Origin: Gammaproteobacteria bacterium
Lineage (GTDB): Bacteria; Pseudomonadota; Gammaproteobacteria; Xanthomonadales; Wenzhouxiangellaceae
Length of the DNA stretch: 46,030 nt
Assembly (NCBI GenBank): GCA_009908385.1
Contig: JAAAPE010000080.1
Span: forward strand, 1 to 46,030
Direction of reading: 5' to 3'
Position 1 is the first letter of the stretch. Every line of letters starts with the position of its first letter. The notes under the pieces were generated by a model, which had not been told where the DNA came from, did no database searches, and worked only from the letters and a program-made list of their open reading frames with translations. Below, piece after piece: positions 35,963-44,045 of this stretch. The position numbers and the translations under genes were made by a program.

Positions 35963-35977
35963 CTGAACCCTGAAACC
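35963..35977 (-). repeat. Inverted copy of the GGTTTCAG word
   Basis: CTGAACCCTGAAACC is the exact reverse complement of 35757-35771. It is followed by a decayed tail resembling further words. It lies 46 bases before the start of the OleD-like gene. Confidence 0.9.
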
Positions 35978-36023
35978 GATTTCCAGCTAACCTGTAACGC
36001 GTCAATCGAAGGAAGGCAAATCC

Positions 36024-37010
36024 ATGCGAGTACTGGTAACCGGAGGCGGCGGATTTCTTGGTCAGGCCATCGTCCGCCAGCTGGTCGAGCGGGGCGATTC
36101 GGTGTCGACCATCAACCGCTCCGACTACCCCGAGCTGGGCGAGCTCGGCGTGGTCTGCCATCGTGGCGACATCGCTAATCGCGCCGCGGTCATGGCCGCC
36201 GTCGACGGCGTAGAGGCGGTCATCCACGTGGCCGCCAAGGCGGGCCCGGGGCTGTACGCGCCGGATTTCGTGGCCGCGAACGTTATCGGTACCGGCAACG
36301 TCATCGAGGCTTGCCGGGCCCACGGCGTAAGCTATCTGGTCCATACGTCATCGCCCAGCGTGGTGCATGCCGGCGGGGATATCGACGGGGGCGACGAATC
36401 GCTGCCTTACCCGGATCATTTCCCGGCGCCGTATCCGGCCACCAAGGCGGAGGCCGAGCGGCTGGCGCTCGCCGCGAGCTCGGACGCCATGAAGGTCTGT
36501 GCCCTTCGCCCGCACCTGATCTGGGGACCGGGCGACAACCAGCTGCTGCCCCGGCTGATCGAGAAGAACCGGGCCGGTCGGCTAAAGCTTCCGGCGCCGG
36601 AGAAGCTGATCGACACCGTCTATATCGACAACGCCGCCGAGGCGCACCTGCTCGCGCTCGACAACCTGGCCGGACCGGCGACGGCGGCCGGCAAGGCGTA
36701 TTTCATTTCCAACGGCGAACCCATGCCTGTCGGGGAGATGCTGTCGAAGATGCTCGAGGCCGGCGGAGAGACGCCGCGACTGGGCAGCGTGTCGCCGCGC
36801 GTGGCGATGGTCGCGGCCACCCTCGTCGAGTGGTTCTGGCGCGCGACGCGGCGCCGGAGCGACCCGCCGCTTTCGCGTTTCGTGGTCGAGCACCTGGCCA
36901 CGGCGCACTGGTTCGACCTCTCCCAGGCCCGGCGTGATCTCGGGTACGAGCCGGCGATCAGCATCGCCGACGGGCTCAGGCGGATGGCGAACTCACAGGC
37001 TCCATCATAG
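36024..37010 (+). CDS. OleD-like NAD(P)-dependent 3-beta-hydroxysteroid dehydrogenase family reductase
   Basis: The 328-residue extended short-chain dehydrogenase has nucleotide loop GGGGFLG (7-13), the HTSSPSVVH strand, catalytic Y137 and K141 in PYPATKAEAE, and the segment LRPHLIWGPGDNQLLPRLIEK. The overall pattern is very like OleD of Xanthomonas and Stenotrophomonas, which reduces 2-alkyl-3-ketoalkanoates in long-chain olefin synthesis. OleA, OleB and OleC are not present in this window, so the pathway cannot be confirmed. AAGGAAGG precedes the ATG at 36024. Its end overlaps the convergent kinase gene by 6 bases. Confidence 0.82.
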   Translation: MRVLVTGGGGFLGQAIVRQLVERGDSVSTINRSDYPELGELGVVCHRGDIANRAAVMAAVDGVEAVIHVAAKAGPGLYAPDFVAANVIGTGNVIEACRAHGVSYLVHTSSPSVVHAGGDIDGGDESLPYPDHFPAPYPATKAEAERLALAASSDAMKVCALRPHLIWGPGDNQLLPRLIEKNRAGRLKLPAPEKLIDTVYIDNAAEAHLLALDNLAGPATAAGKAYFISNGEPMPVGEMLSKMLEAGGETPRLGSVSPRVAMVAATLVEWFWRATRRRSDPPLSRFVVEHLATAHWFDLSQARRDLGYEPAISIADGLRRMANSQAPS

Positions 37011-37658
37011 CCCGCGGCGCCGGGCCCAGTGGTTGACGCGCTCGATGCGCGAGCGCCGCACGAGGTGGCGGTCGAGTTCGTCGACACGATCGTAGCTGCC
37101 GTACTTGAGCTTGACCCAGCCATTGAGGTCGATCTGGCGAAGATAGCCGAACAGCCAGTGATTGAGCGGCCGCCACCCCGGTCTGCGCACCACCGCCGCA
37201 CCGAGATCGATGATCGCCGGGCGTCCGTCGCTCGCTACCAGCACGTTCTTCCGGCTCTTGAGGTCGCCGTGTGCCACGCCGCGGCCGTGCATGGCGACGA
37301 TGATCTGCCTGAGTTCATCGAAGAAACGCGGCCGGTCGGGCGGTATCGCGTGCCGGAGCAGGTCGCCTTCGAGGTATTCCAACGCCAGATGGCAGCCGCC
37401 GAACAGCCCCAGGCAGCGCGGAAAGCCGGCCAGGCCCGCGATGCGTCGATAGGCCTGGAACTCGCGTCGCAGGGACAGGCGCCTCGCCTCGCGCGCGATG
37501 CCGCGACCCCGCGGGGACTTGACGGCGAGATCGAGCCCCGGCGCCTGGACGCGCACGATCGTGCCCTGATTGCTGTCCGCCACCAGGGGCCAGTCCGCGG
37601 GATTGAAATCCGCGAACAGGGATTCGAGCCTTTCGGTCCGGGATTCTGCCTGCGCCAT
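37005..37658 (-). CDS. Small protein-kinase-fold enzyme (RIO/LPS kinase-like)
   Basis: The 217-residue protein has a kinase lysine in DLAVKSPRG (K47), a catalytic loop HGDLKSRKNVL (130-140, D132 and N138) and the metal-binding DLG at 151-153 (IIDLGAA). The short lobes and AHGDLKSRKN motif resemble lipopolysaccharide core kinases (InaA/WaaP/KdkA) and RIO-like kinases rather than eukaryotic-type serine kinases. A sugar substrate is plausible near the polysaccharide genes but not shown. The ATG at 37658 is chosen; an upstream extension to 37751 is open but unlike a kinase. Confidence 0.78.
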   Translation of the reverse strand: MAQAESRTERLESLFADFNPADWPLVADSNQGTIVRVQAPGLDLAVKSPRGRGIAREARRLSLRREFQAYRRIAGLAGFPRCLGLFGGCHLALEYLEGDLLRHAIPPDRPRFFDELRQIIVAMHGRGVAHGDLKSRKNVLVASDGRPAIIDLGAAVVRRPGWRPLNHWLFGYLRQIDLNGWVKLKYGSYDRVDELDRHLVRRSRIERVNHWARRRGL

Positions 37659-37783
37659 GCCCGGATCATATCGGATCGGCGTCGGTGCTCCGTACGAAAA
37701 ATCTGTGCCCGCGGACTCGAAAACCGGTCGCTGGGCCCCCACAATACGCACTTCGAGAGGATTCAGACGGGGATTTTTGAACG

Positions 37784-38110
37784 ATGCCTATCTATGAATA
37801 TCGCTGCCGGGCCTGCGGGCACGAAATGGAGAAGCTGCGGAAGCTGTCCGATCCGCCGCTCGTGGACTGTCCGGAATGCGGCGAGCCGGCGCTCGACAAG
37901 CTGATCTCCGCCGCCGGTTTCCGGCTCAAGGGCGGCGGCTGGTACGAAACCGACTTCAAGAAGGACAACAAGCGCAACCTGGCCGGCGAAGGCAAGTCCG
38001 AGAAGAAGTCCGACGGTGGAGGCAGCTCGAAGGCCGACAGCAAGCCGTCCAGCGCTTCTGACAAGAAGGCCAGCGACACCAGCAGCACCTCGTCCGGGCA
38101 GGCGGCCTGA
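37784..38110 (+). CDS. FmdB-family zinc ribbon protein
   Basis: The 108-residue protein starts MPIYEYRCRACGHEMEKL, the signature of the FmdB/CxxC putative regulatory family. Cysteines C8, C11, C29 and C32 form the zinc ribbon. The second half is a Lys/Ser/Gly-rich disordered tail, as in other family members. It lies 3 bases before aspS, its usual neighbour in many proteobacteria. Function is not established; nucleic acid or ribosome contact is the usual guess. Confidence 0.9.
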   Translation: MPIYEYRCRACGHEMEKLRKLSDPPLVDCPECGEPALDKLISAAGFRLKGGGWYETDFKKDNKRNLAGEGKSEKKSDGGGSSKADSKPSSASDKKASDTSSTSSGQAA

Positions 38111-38113
38111 TCG

Positions 38114-39886
38114 ATGCGTTCTCACCTGTGCGGAGAAGTCGACGAGACGCTCGACGGCCAGACGGTCACGGTCTGCGGCTGGGTCAATCGCGCCCGTGAC
38201 CTGGGCGGCCTGATCTTCGTCGGCCTGCGCGACCACGCCGGCGTGCTGCAGGTCGTGGTCGAACCCGACAACCAACCCGCCTTCGCCGAGGCCGAAAAGC
38301 TCAGGAACGAGTTCTGCGTTCGACTCAGCGGGACGGTGCGCATGCGTCCCGAAAGCCAGTGGAATCCCGACATGCCCACGGGCAAGGTCGAGATGCTGGC
38401 CGACTCGGTCGAGATCCTGAACGCTGCCGCGCCGCTGCCGCTTCTGATGAACGACGAGGACGGCGAGGAAGTGCGCCTGAAGTATCGTTTCCTCGACCTG
38501 CGCCGGCCGCGCCTGCAGCGCAACCTGCGGCTGCGGTCCAGGCTGACCGGCGCGATCAGGAAGTTCCTCGATGCGCGCGAGTTCGTCGACGCCGAGACGC
38601 CGATCCTGACCCGAGCCACGCCGGAGGGCGCCCGCGACTACCTGGTGCCCAGCCGCGTGCATCCGGGCAGCTTCTTCGCGCTGCCGCAGTCGCCCCAGAT
38701 CTTCAAGCAGATCCTGATGATGGCGGGCATGGACCGCTACTACCAGGTCGCGCGATGCTTCCGCGACGAGGACCTCCGGGCCGATCGTCAGCCCGAGTTC
38801 ACCCAGCTCGACATGGAAATGGCCTTCGTCGAGGAATCCGACGTGCAGGACACGGCGGAAAACCTGATCCGGCAGGTGTTCCGGGACGTGCTGGACGTGG
38901 ATCTGCCCGATCCCTTCCCGCGCATGACCTATGCCGAGGCGATGCGTCGCTATGGCTCCGACAAGCCGGATCTTCGCATCGACCTGGAGCTGGTCACGAT
39001 CTGCGAGCACGTGCGCCACGTCGAATTCAAGGTCTTTTCCGGCCCGGCCAGCGATCCGGCCGCGCGCGTGGCCGCGTTGCGCGTGCCCGGCGGCGCCGAG
39101 CTGACGCGCAAGCAGATCGACGGCTACACCGATTTCGTCGCCCGTTACGGCGCGAAGGGCCTGGCCTGGATGAAGGTCAACGACGCTGCCGCCGGACTCG
39201 AAGGCGTCCAGTCGCCGGTGGCGAAGTTCCTCGACGAGCGGGCGGTAACCGGCATCCTCGAGGCGACCGGCGCGAGAGACGGCGACATCCTGTTCTTCGG
39301 CGCCGGCGAAAAGCCGGTGGTCAATGCCTTCCTCGGCGCGCTGCGCCTGCAGGTAGCCCGGGACCTCGATCTGGTGGCCGAGGGCTGGAAGCCGCTGTGG
39401 GTGGTCGACTTTCCGATGTTCGAGTACGACGAGGAAGACGGCCGCCACTACGCGCTGCACCATCCCTTCACGGCCCCCGCGGTCAACGACGGCGAGGCGC
39501 TCAAGGCCGATCCGGTCAACGCGCTGTCGCGCGCCTACGACATGGTGCTCAACGGCTCGGAAATCGGCGGCGGCTCGATTCGTATTCACGACCCGAAGCT
39601 GCAGCAGGCCGCATTCGACGTGCTCGGCATCGACGAAACCGAGGCGAAGGCTCGTTTCGGTTTCCTGCTCGAAGCACTGAAGTACGGCTGCCCCCCGCAC
39701 GGCGGCATCGCCTTCGGCATCGACCGCATCGCCGCCCTGATGGCCGGGGAGGACTCCATCCGCGAAGTCATCGCCTTCCCCAAGACGGCCAATGCGTCGT
39801 GTTTGATGACCGGGGCACCCGCAGCCGTGGAGGCCGATCAGCTCAAGGAGTTGAAATTGAAGAGTGAGGCCAGCGGCGAGGAATGA
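38114..39886 (+). CDS. aspS: Aspartyl-tRNA synthetase
   Basis: The 590-residue class II synthetase has exactly the length of E. coli AspRS. An N-terminal OB-fold anticodon domain (1 to about 110, [21 protein letters not shown]) is followed by the catalytic core. Motif 2 is [18 protein letters not shown] and motif 3 [13 protein letters not shown]. The bacterial GAD insert lies between them (about 285-420). It charges tRNA-Asp. The start is 3 bases after the zinc ribbon gene. Its stop runs directly into a palindromic element. Confidence 0.97.
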   Translation: MRSHLCGEVDETLDGQTVTVCGWVNRARDLGGLIFVGLRDHAGVLQVVVEPDNQPAFAEAEKLRNEFCVRLSGTVRMRPESQWNPDMPTGKVEMLADSVEILNAAAPLPLLMNDEDGEEVRLKYRFLDLRRPRLQRNLRLRSRLTGAIRKFLDAREFVDAETPILTRATPEGARDYLVPSRVHPGSFFALPQSPQIFKQILMMAGMDRYYQVARCFRDEDLRADRQPEFTQLDMEMAFVEESDVQDTAENLIRQVFRDVLDVDLPDPFPRMTYAEAMRRYGSDKPDLRIDLELVTICEHVRHVEFKVFSGPASDPAARVAALRVPGGAELTRKQIDGYTDFVARYGAKGLAWMKVNDAAAGLEGVQSPVAKFLDERAVTGILEATGARDGDILFFGAGEKPVVNAFLGALRLQVARDLDLVAEGWKPLWVVDFPMFEYDEEDGRHYALHHPFTAPAVNDGEALKADPVNALSRAYDMVLNGSEIGGGSIRIHDPKLQQAAFDVLGIDETEAKARFGFLLEALKYGCPPHGGIAFGIDRIAALMAGEDSIREVIAFPKTANASCLMTGAPAAVEADQLKELKLKSEASGEE

Positions 39887-40078
39887 ACAAGAACCAAGCA
39901 CCAATTTGCAAACAAATCTCAATGACCGAATGATCAATGTTCAAAACGAGGGGGCGGGCACCCGTTTCGGTCATTGCAAGTTGATCATCGGTTCTTGTTT
40001 GAAAGTTGGAAATTGGTACTTGGTCATTCACAATCCGAGATTGGTGCTTGGAATCCGGACATTCAGGACGACGGCCAC
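39887..40078 (+). repeat. Long imperfect palindrome after aspS
   Basis: It begins at the aspS stop. Perfectly complementary word pairs are CAAGAACC (39888) with GGTTCTTG (39990), CCAAGCACCAA (39894) with TTGGTGCTTGG (40041), CAATGACCGAA (39920) with TTCGGTCATTG (39966), and TGATCAA (39931) with TTGATCA (39981). The order is roughly nested around a GC-rich centre (39948-39963). The element has much lower GC than its surroundings. The word CAAGCACCAA recurs in the next element at 40740. Confidence 0.9.
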
Positions 40079-40084
40079 CAACTC

Positions 40085-40720
40085 ATGACCGCAGTCACCG
40101 ATCCCCGAACCGTCGTCCTGGTCCACGGCCTCTGGTGGGGCCCCTGGAGCATGGGGCTGCTGGCCCGCCGGCTCGAACGGCGGGGCTTTAGGACGCAGGC
40201 CTTCGGCTATCCCACCATGAGACAGTCGCTGCGGGCCAATGCCGAGGCCCTGCGTGAGTTCGTCGCCGGCCTGTCGCTCGAGCGGGTCGACCTGGTCGGC
40301 CATTCCCTCGGCGGCCTGGTCATCCTGCGCATGCTCGACGAATTCTCCGACCTGCCGCCCGGCCGCATCGTCCTGCTCGGCTCGCCGGTGCAGGGATCCG
40401 CGGTGGGCCGTCGCGTGGCGGACCGGCCCCTGTTCAAGCCCCTGGTGGGGCAGGCCAGGACAGCCCTGGAACGCGGCTTCTCCCACGCCCCGGCCGGGCG
40501 CGAGACGGGTGTGATTGCAGGCAGCCGTTCGGTCGGCGTCGGGCGCCTGTTCGGGCCGTTGGATACGCCCAACGACGGCACCGTGACGCTGGCGGAATGC
40601 CGGCTCGAAGGCGCCGCCGAGTGCGTGCTGCCGGTGACGCATACGGGATTGGTGACGGCGCCGGGGGTGGCGCGAGCGACTTCGGGCTTTCTGCGTTCGG
40701 GAAGTTTCGGGGATTGCTGA
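40085..40720 (+). CDS. Alpha/beta hydrolase
   Basis: The 211-residue alpha/beta-hydrolase has the oxyanion segment VVLVHGLWWGPW, nucleophile elbow GHSLGG with S74, a likely acid in LDTPNDGTVTL and the histidine of LPVTHTGLV. The NDGTV...H ending resembles PGAP1/lipase-like esterases. The ATG at 40085 begins the conserved part and has no strong ribosome binding site. The gene lies between two palindromic elements in an insertion that parts aspS from yebC. The substrate is unknown. Confidence 0.85.
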   Translation: MTAVTDPRTVVLVHGLWWGPWSMGLLARRLERRGFRTQAFGYPTMRQSLRANAEALREFVAGLSLERVDLVGHSLGGLVILRMLDEFSDLPPGRIVLLGSPVQGSAVGRRVADRPLFKPLVGQARTALERGFSHAPAGRETGVIAGSRSVGVGRLFGPLDTPNDGTVTLAECRLEGAAECVLPVTHTGLVTAPGVARATSGFLRSGSFGDC

Positions 40721-40863
40721 AACCTAAAATTCGAAATATCAAGCACCAAATCCGAAACAAATCCGAAATACGAAATTCGAAACCCGGGCCTGGAGCTGGC
40801 AGCCGTTTCGGGTTTCGAATTTCGAGCTTGTTTCGGGTTTGATGCTTCGTGCTTCGTATTTCG
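40721..40863 (+). repeat. Long TTCGAAAC-word palindrome after the hydrolase gene
   Basis: The left arm (40721-40783) and right arm (40804-40863) are made of CGAAAT, TTCGAAAC and CAAGCACCAA words. They are imperfect reverse complements over about 55 bases; GAAATTCGAAAC (40772-40783) and GTTTCGAATTTC (40812-40823) match exactly. The centre is GC-rich (40784-40803). It starts at the hydrolase stop and ends 18 bases before the end of the convergent gene. Confidence 0.92.
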
Positions 40864-40880
40864 CGCGCTTACCGCGCGAG

Positions 40881-41915
40881 TCACTCCCACGGATTGCAGT
40901 CGTACCCGGCCGTGCGGATCAGGCGTTCGGCCTCGAAGGAACCTTCACCCAGTTCGCCTTCGGCGAAGTCGTAGCTGACCAGCAGTCGGTTGCAGTCGAG
41001 CGCCTCGATCGTCATCGTGCCGATCGAGAAGATATCGACGTCTTCTTCGCTGAAGCTGCCGGGCCCGGAGGTGATGAACTCGCCGCCGTAGAGCTCGAGC
41101 ATGTCGAGCGTGACGATGTCGAAGCCGGGTTCGAGACCCGCCCTGGAACCGATGACCCAGAACGGCGCCCCTTCGAAGTAGGTGAACAAGATCGCCGTCA
41201 CGTTGTTGGTATCGTCGAACGCCTCGCCGATCTGCAGCACGAGGCCGCTGAACGGGATGCCGTCGACGGTGTACTGGCCGGACATGCGGCCGTGCAGCAC
41301 CTGGTAGGGGTCCTGGGTGGGGTCGAGCTCGGGCACGTAGGGCTCGATGATGAATCGCTCGCCGTTGGGCGCGGCGATCGGTGAATAGTCGCCCCAGAAA
41401 AGCTCGAGCGTGAACACGCCGTTGTAATCGTCGGGGCCGAACTCCGTTGCGCCGTCGAGCGAGAACGGGTCGACGCCCAGCATGTAGGTCACCGGCGTTT
41501 CGTTGATGATGTTGGCCGAGGCGCCGACATTGCCGACCGCCGGATGGCGGATCAGCTGAGCCACGTGCATGGGCAGCGTCGTCTCGCCGGCTTCGGCGTA
41601 GACCTTGGGGACGAGGACGGGGTCTCCCGAGGTCTTCTGCAGCCGGACCATGACCACCGAGTAGCCTTCGTCGTGGCAGCCGGTGCGCCAGATCGTGACC
41701 TGCACCTGCGCGTCCTTGCTGGTCGAGCCGATCGACGGCACCGAAATGTTCTCGTTGAACAGGGTGTTGGCGGGCGAGGCCGGCGCGCTCGGCAGGTCGA
41801 CCGCCACGCAGCCGGGCGGGAAGGGCGACTTGAGATCGGTGAGCACGTTGATCTCGCCGGTCGCGGCGGCGCGGCCGACGATGAGGAAGGTCAGTGCGAG
41901 CAGGAAGTAGCGCAT
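40881..41915 (-). CDS. Exported protein of unknown function
   Basis: The 344-residue protein has a short signal peptide (MRYFLLALTFLIVGRAAA, cleavage after residue 18). The mature part is acidic and strand-rich, with four cysteines (PPGCVAV, RTGCHDEG, EALDCNRLL, GYDCNPWE) that could form two disulfides. I recognise no enzyme motif. The C-terminal portion (from GRMSGQYTVDGIPFSGLVLQIG) looks like a small beta-sheet domain often seen in exported proteins of this group of bacteria. The ATG at 41915 starts the signal peptide directly. It is transcribed against its neighbours. Confidence 0.78.
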   Translation of the reverse strand: MRYFLLALTFLIVGRAAATGEINVLTDLKSPFPPGCVAVDLPSAPASPANTLFNENISVPSIGSTSKDAQVQVTIWRTGCHDEGYSVVMVRLQKTSGDPVLVPKVYAEAGETTLPMHVAQLIRHPAVGNVGASANIINETPVTYMLGVDPFSLDGATEFGPDDYNGVFTLELFWGDYSPIAAPNGERFIIEPYVPELDPTQDPYQVLHGRMSGQYTVDGIPFSGLVLQIGEAFDDTNNVTAILFTYFEGAPFWVIGSRAGLEPGFDIVTLDMLELYGGEFITSGPGSFSEEDVDIFSIGTMTIEALDCNRLLVSYDFAEGELGEGSFEAERLIRTAGYDCNPWE

Positions 41916-42030
41916 GGTTCGGTCGCTCGTTGAGGCGTGGCTCCATTCTAGCGCCGCTTTCTGACCGCTGGCTGAACGACGGCGCGATGTTCGTCGCAGG
42001 TCGGGGCCGCGGTCCCGGCGGGCGGGGGCT

Positions 42031-42103
42031 GTGGTCAGTGCGTCAGTACGTCAGTAGTCAGTACCTCTGACGCACGGACGCACGGACGCACGGACGCACA
42101 GAA
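42031..42103 (+). repeat. TCAGT/GACGCAC two-word palindromic element
   Basis: A short series of TCAGT words (42035-42062) is followed by four GACGCAC words (42069-42100). GTGCGTCAG (42038-42046) and CTGACGCAC (42067-42075) are exact reverse complements. The word order is the same as at 28285-28516. The 115 bases between this element and the gene start at 41915 show no other feature. Confidence 0.9.
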
Positions 42104-42139
42104 CCCCGCCGGCCGGGCGAATCCGGCGCATCCTTCGGT

Positions 42140-42145
42140 TAAAAT
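42140..42145 (+). promoter_or_regulatory. Likely -10 element for yebC and the ruv genes
   Basis: TAAAAT within CGGTTAAAATGGC lies 35 bases before the yebC ATG. It would serve yebC and probably ruvCAB-ybgC-tolQ. No -35 is recognised. A GGAGG ribosome binding site follows at 42166-42170. Confidence 0.5.
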
Positions 42146-42180
42146 GGCCGACTTGTCATCATCATGGAGGCACGCGACCC

Positions 42181-42918
42181 ATGGCCGGTCACAGCAAATG
42201 GGCCAATATCCAGCACCGCAAGAAGGCGCAGGACGCCAAGCGGGGCAAGATCTTCACCCGGTTGATCCGCGAGATTTCGGTGGCCGCGCGCGAGGGCGGC
42301 GGTGATCCCGACAGCAACCCGCGGCTGCGGCTGGCGATCGACAAGGCCAACGGCGCCAACGTGCCCAAGGACAATATCGAGCGTGCGATCAAGAAGGCCA
42401 CCGGCGAGCTCGAGGGCGCTTCCTACGAGGAATTGCGCTACGAGGGCTATGCCCCGGGGGGCGTGGCGGTGATGGTCGATTGCCTGACCGACAACCGCAA
42501 CCGCACGGTCTCGGAGGTGCGCCACGCCTTCAACAAGCACGGCGGGAACCTGGGTACCGACGGGTCGGTGGCCTTCCAGTTCGAGAAGAAGGGCGTGATC
42601 ACCTTCGCGCCGGGTACGGGCGAGGACAAGGTGATGGAAGCGGCCCTTGAAGCCGGCGCCGAGGACATCGTCACCGACGAGGACGGCTCGATCGAAGTGC
42701 TCACCGAGCCGGAAGAGTTCGAGGCCGTTCGTGACGCCTTCCGCGCCGCCGGCCTGGCCTTCGAGGAGGCCGAGGTCACGCAGCGCGCGAACAATCTCAT
42801 CGAGGTGGACGTCGAGACCGGAAAGAAGGTGCTGAACTTCCTCGACGTGCTCGAGGATCTCGACGACACGCAGAATGTCTGGTCGAACGCGGACATTCCG
42901 TCGGAAGCGTATGAGTAA
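42181..42918 (+). CDS. yebC: YebC/TACO1-family translation and transcription regulator
   Basis: The 245-residue protein starts [20 protein letters not shown], the invariant YebC opening, and continues with the three-domain pattern ([35 protein letters not shown]). Bacterial YebC proteins have been described as DNA-binding regulators and, more recently, as helpers of translation through proline stretches. GGAGG precedes the ATG. It stands before ruvC as in many gammaproteobacteria, but here a repeat element separates it from ruvC. Confidence 0.95.
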   Translation: MAGHSKWANIQHRKKAQDAKRGKIFTRLIREISVAAREGGGDPDSNPRLRLAIDKANGANVPKDNIERAIKKATGELEGASYEELRYEGYAPGGVAVMVDCLTDNRNRTVSEVRHAFNKHGGNLGTDGSVAFQFEKKGVITFAPGTGEDKVMEAALEAGAEDIVTDEDGSIEVLTEPEEFEAVRDAFRAAGLAFEEAEVTQRANNLIEVDVETGKKVLNFLDVLEDLDDTQNVWSNADIPSEAYE

Positions 42919-42948
42919 GGTTTCAGGTTTCAGGGTTCAGGTTTCAGG
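42919..42948 (+). repeat. Second copy of the 30-bp GGTTTCAG-word repeat
   Basis: This is identical over 30 bases to 35750-35779. It starts on the base after the yebC stop codon and ends 27 bases before ruvC. Confidence 0.95.
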
Positions 42949-42975
42949 GGGACTGGCGGGCTGCGTCGGTTCGCC

Positions 42976-43464
42976 ATGAGAATCCTCGGCCTCGATCCCG
43001 GTTCGCGTCGTACGGGGGTGGGCATCATCGACGGCGAGAAGCTGGTTCATGCCGAGACGCTGAAGCTGGGTGAGGGGCCCATGCCCGAGCGGCTGGGGCG
43101 GATCTTCTCCGAGCTGCGGCGGCTGATTGCCGATTACCGCCCGGAAGTGGCGGCGGTCGAGACCGTGTTCATGAGCCGCAACGCGCAGTCGGCGATCAAG
43201 CTCGGCCAGGCCCGCGGGGCGGCGATCTGCGCGGCGGTCGAAGCCGGACTCGAGGTGCACGAGTACGCGCCCACCGCGATCAAGCAGGCCATCGTCGGGC
43301 GCGGGCGCGCAGGCAAGGAACAGGTCCAGCACATGATCCGCGCGATCCTCAAGCTGGACTTCGACCCGGGCGAGGACGCCCACGATGCGCTGGCCGCGGC
43401 CCTGTGCCATCATCACACGGCACAGACCGCCAGCCGACTGCCGCCCGGAGTGGTATTGCGATGA
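42976..43464 (+). CDS. ruvC: Holliday junction resolvase RuvC
   Basis: The 162-residue nuclease has the RNase H-like fold. Its four catalytic acids are visible: D7 in LGLDPGSRRTG, E62 in AVETVFMSRN, and D134 and D137 in GEDAHDALAAAL. It cuts Holliday junctions bound by RuvAB. Its ending overlaps the ruvA start by 4 bases (ATGA). Confidence 0.97.
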   Translation: MRILGLDPGSRRTGVGIIDGEKLVHAETLKLGEGPMPERLGRIFSELRRLIADYRPEVAAVETVFMSRNAQSAIKLGQARGAAICAAVEAGLEVHEYAPTAIKQAIVGRGRAGKEQVQHMIRAILKLDFDPGEDAHDALAAALCHHHTAQTASRLPPGVVLR

Positions 43465-44045
43465 TCGTCCGACTTCAAGGCACCCTCGTTTCGCGCCAGC
43501 CGCCGGCGCTGGTGGTCGACGTGCACGGCGTCGGCTACGAGGTCGAGGCGCCGCTGAACGTCTTCGACCGCCTGCCGGCCGACGGCGAGCCCGTGACCAT
43601 CCTGACCCACCTGGCGGTCAAGGAAGACGCGCACACCCTCTACGGCTTTCTCTCGGAAGCCGATCGCAAGCTGTTCCGGGAGCTGCTCAAGGTATCGGGC
43701 ATCGGCCCGCGCCTGGCCCTGGCCATCCTGTCGGGCGTCAGCGGCGACGACTTCGCGCTGATGGTCGAGGCGGGCGACAGCCAGGCCCTGACCCGCCTGC
43801 CGGGCATCGGCAAGAAGACCGCCGAGCGCCTGATCCTGGAAATGCGCGGCAAGGTGTCCGACCTGGGCGGCTCGAGCGGTGCCGGCGGCGGCGCGCTCAG
43901 CGCGGAGGCAGAGGCGCGCGAGGCCCTGACCGCGCTGGGTTATTCCTCATCGGAAGCGCTGAAGATGATCAAGGCGGTCGGTGACAAGGAGCTGCCGGCC
44001 GAAGCGTTGATTCGTAACGCGCTTAAGAAGAAGATGCAAAGCTGA
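43461..44045 (+). CDS. ruvA: Holliday junction DNA-binding protein RuvA
   Basis: The 194-residue protein begins [20 protein letters not shown] (OB-fold). Two helix-hairpin-helix motifs follow ([16 protein letters not shown] and [16 protein letters not shown]). The flexible linker leads to a C-terminal domain that contacts RuvB ([19 protein letters not shown]). The ATG at 43461 overlaps the ruvC stop, and the stop overlaps the ruvB ATG. Confidence 0.97.
   Translation: MIVRLQGTLVSRQPPALVVDVHGVGYEVEAPLNVFDRLPADGEPVTILTHLAVKEDAHTLYGFLSEADRKLFRELLKVSGIGPRLALAILSGVSGDDFALMVEAGDSQALTRLPGIGKKTAERLILEMRGKVSDLGGSSGAGGGALSAEAEAREALTALGYSSSEALKMIKAVGDKELPAEALIRNALKKKMQS

Noticed and set aside
35775-36344. 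Minus-strand 189-codon frame upstream of ettA as a gene
   Set aside because: Most of it is antisense to the OleD-like gene and crosses the repeat words; only the 61-codon part between the repeats has any protein-like look.
37763-39937. 724-codon minus-strand open frame over the zinc ribbon gene and aspS
   Set aside because: Both plus-strand genes are complete and recognised; the antisense frame is a composition artefact.
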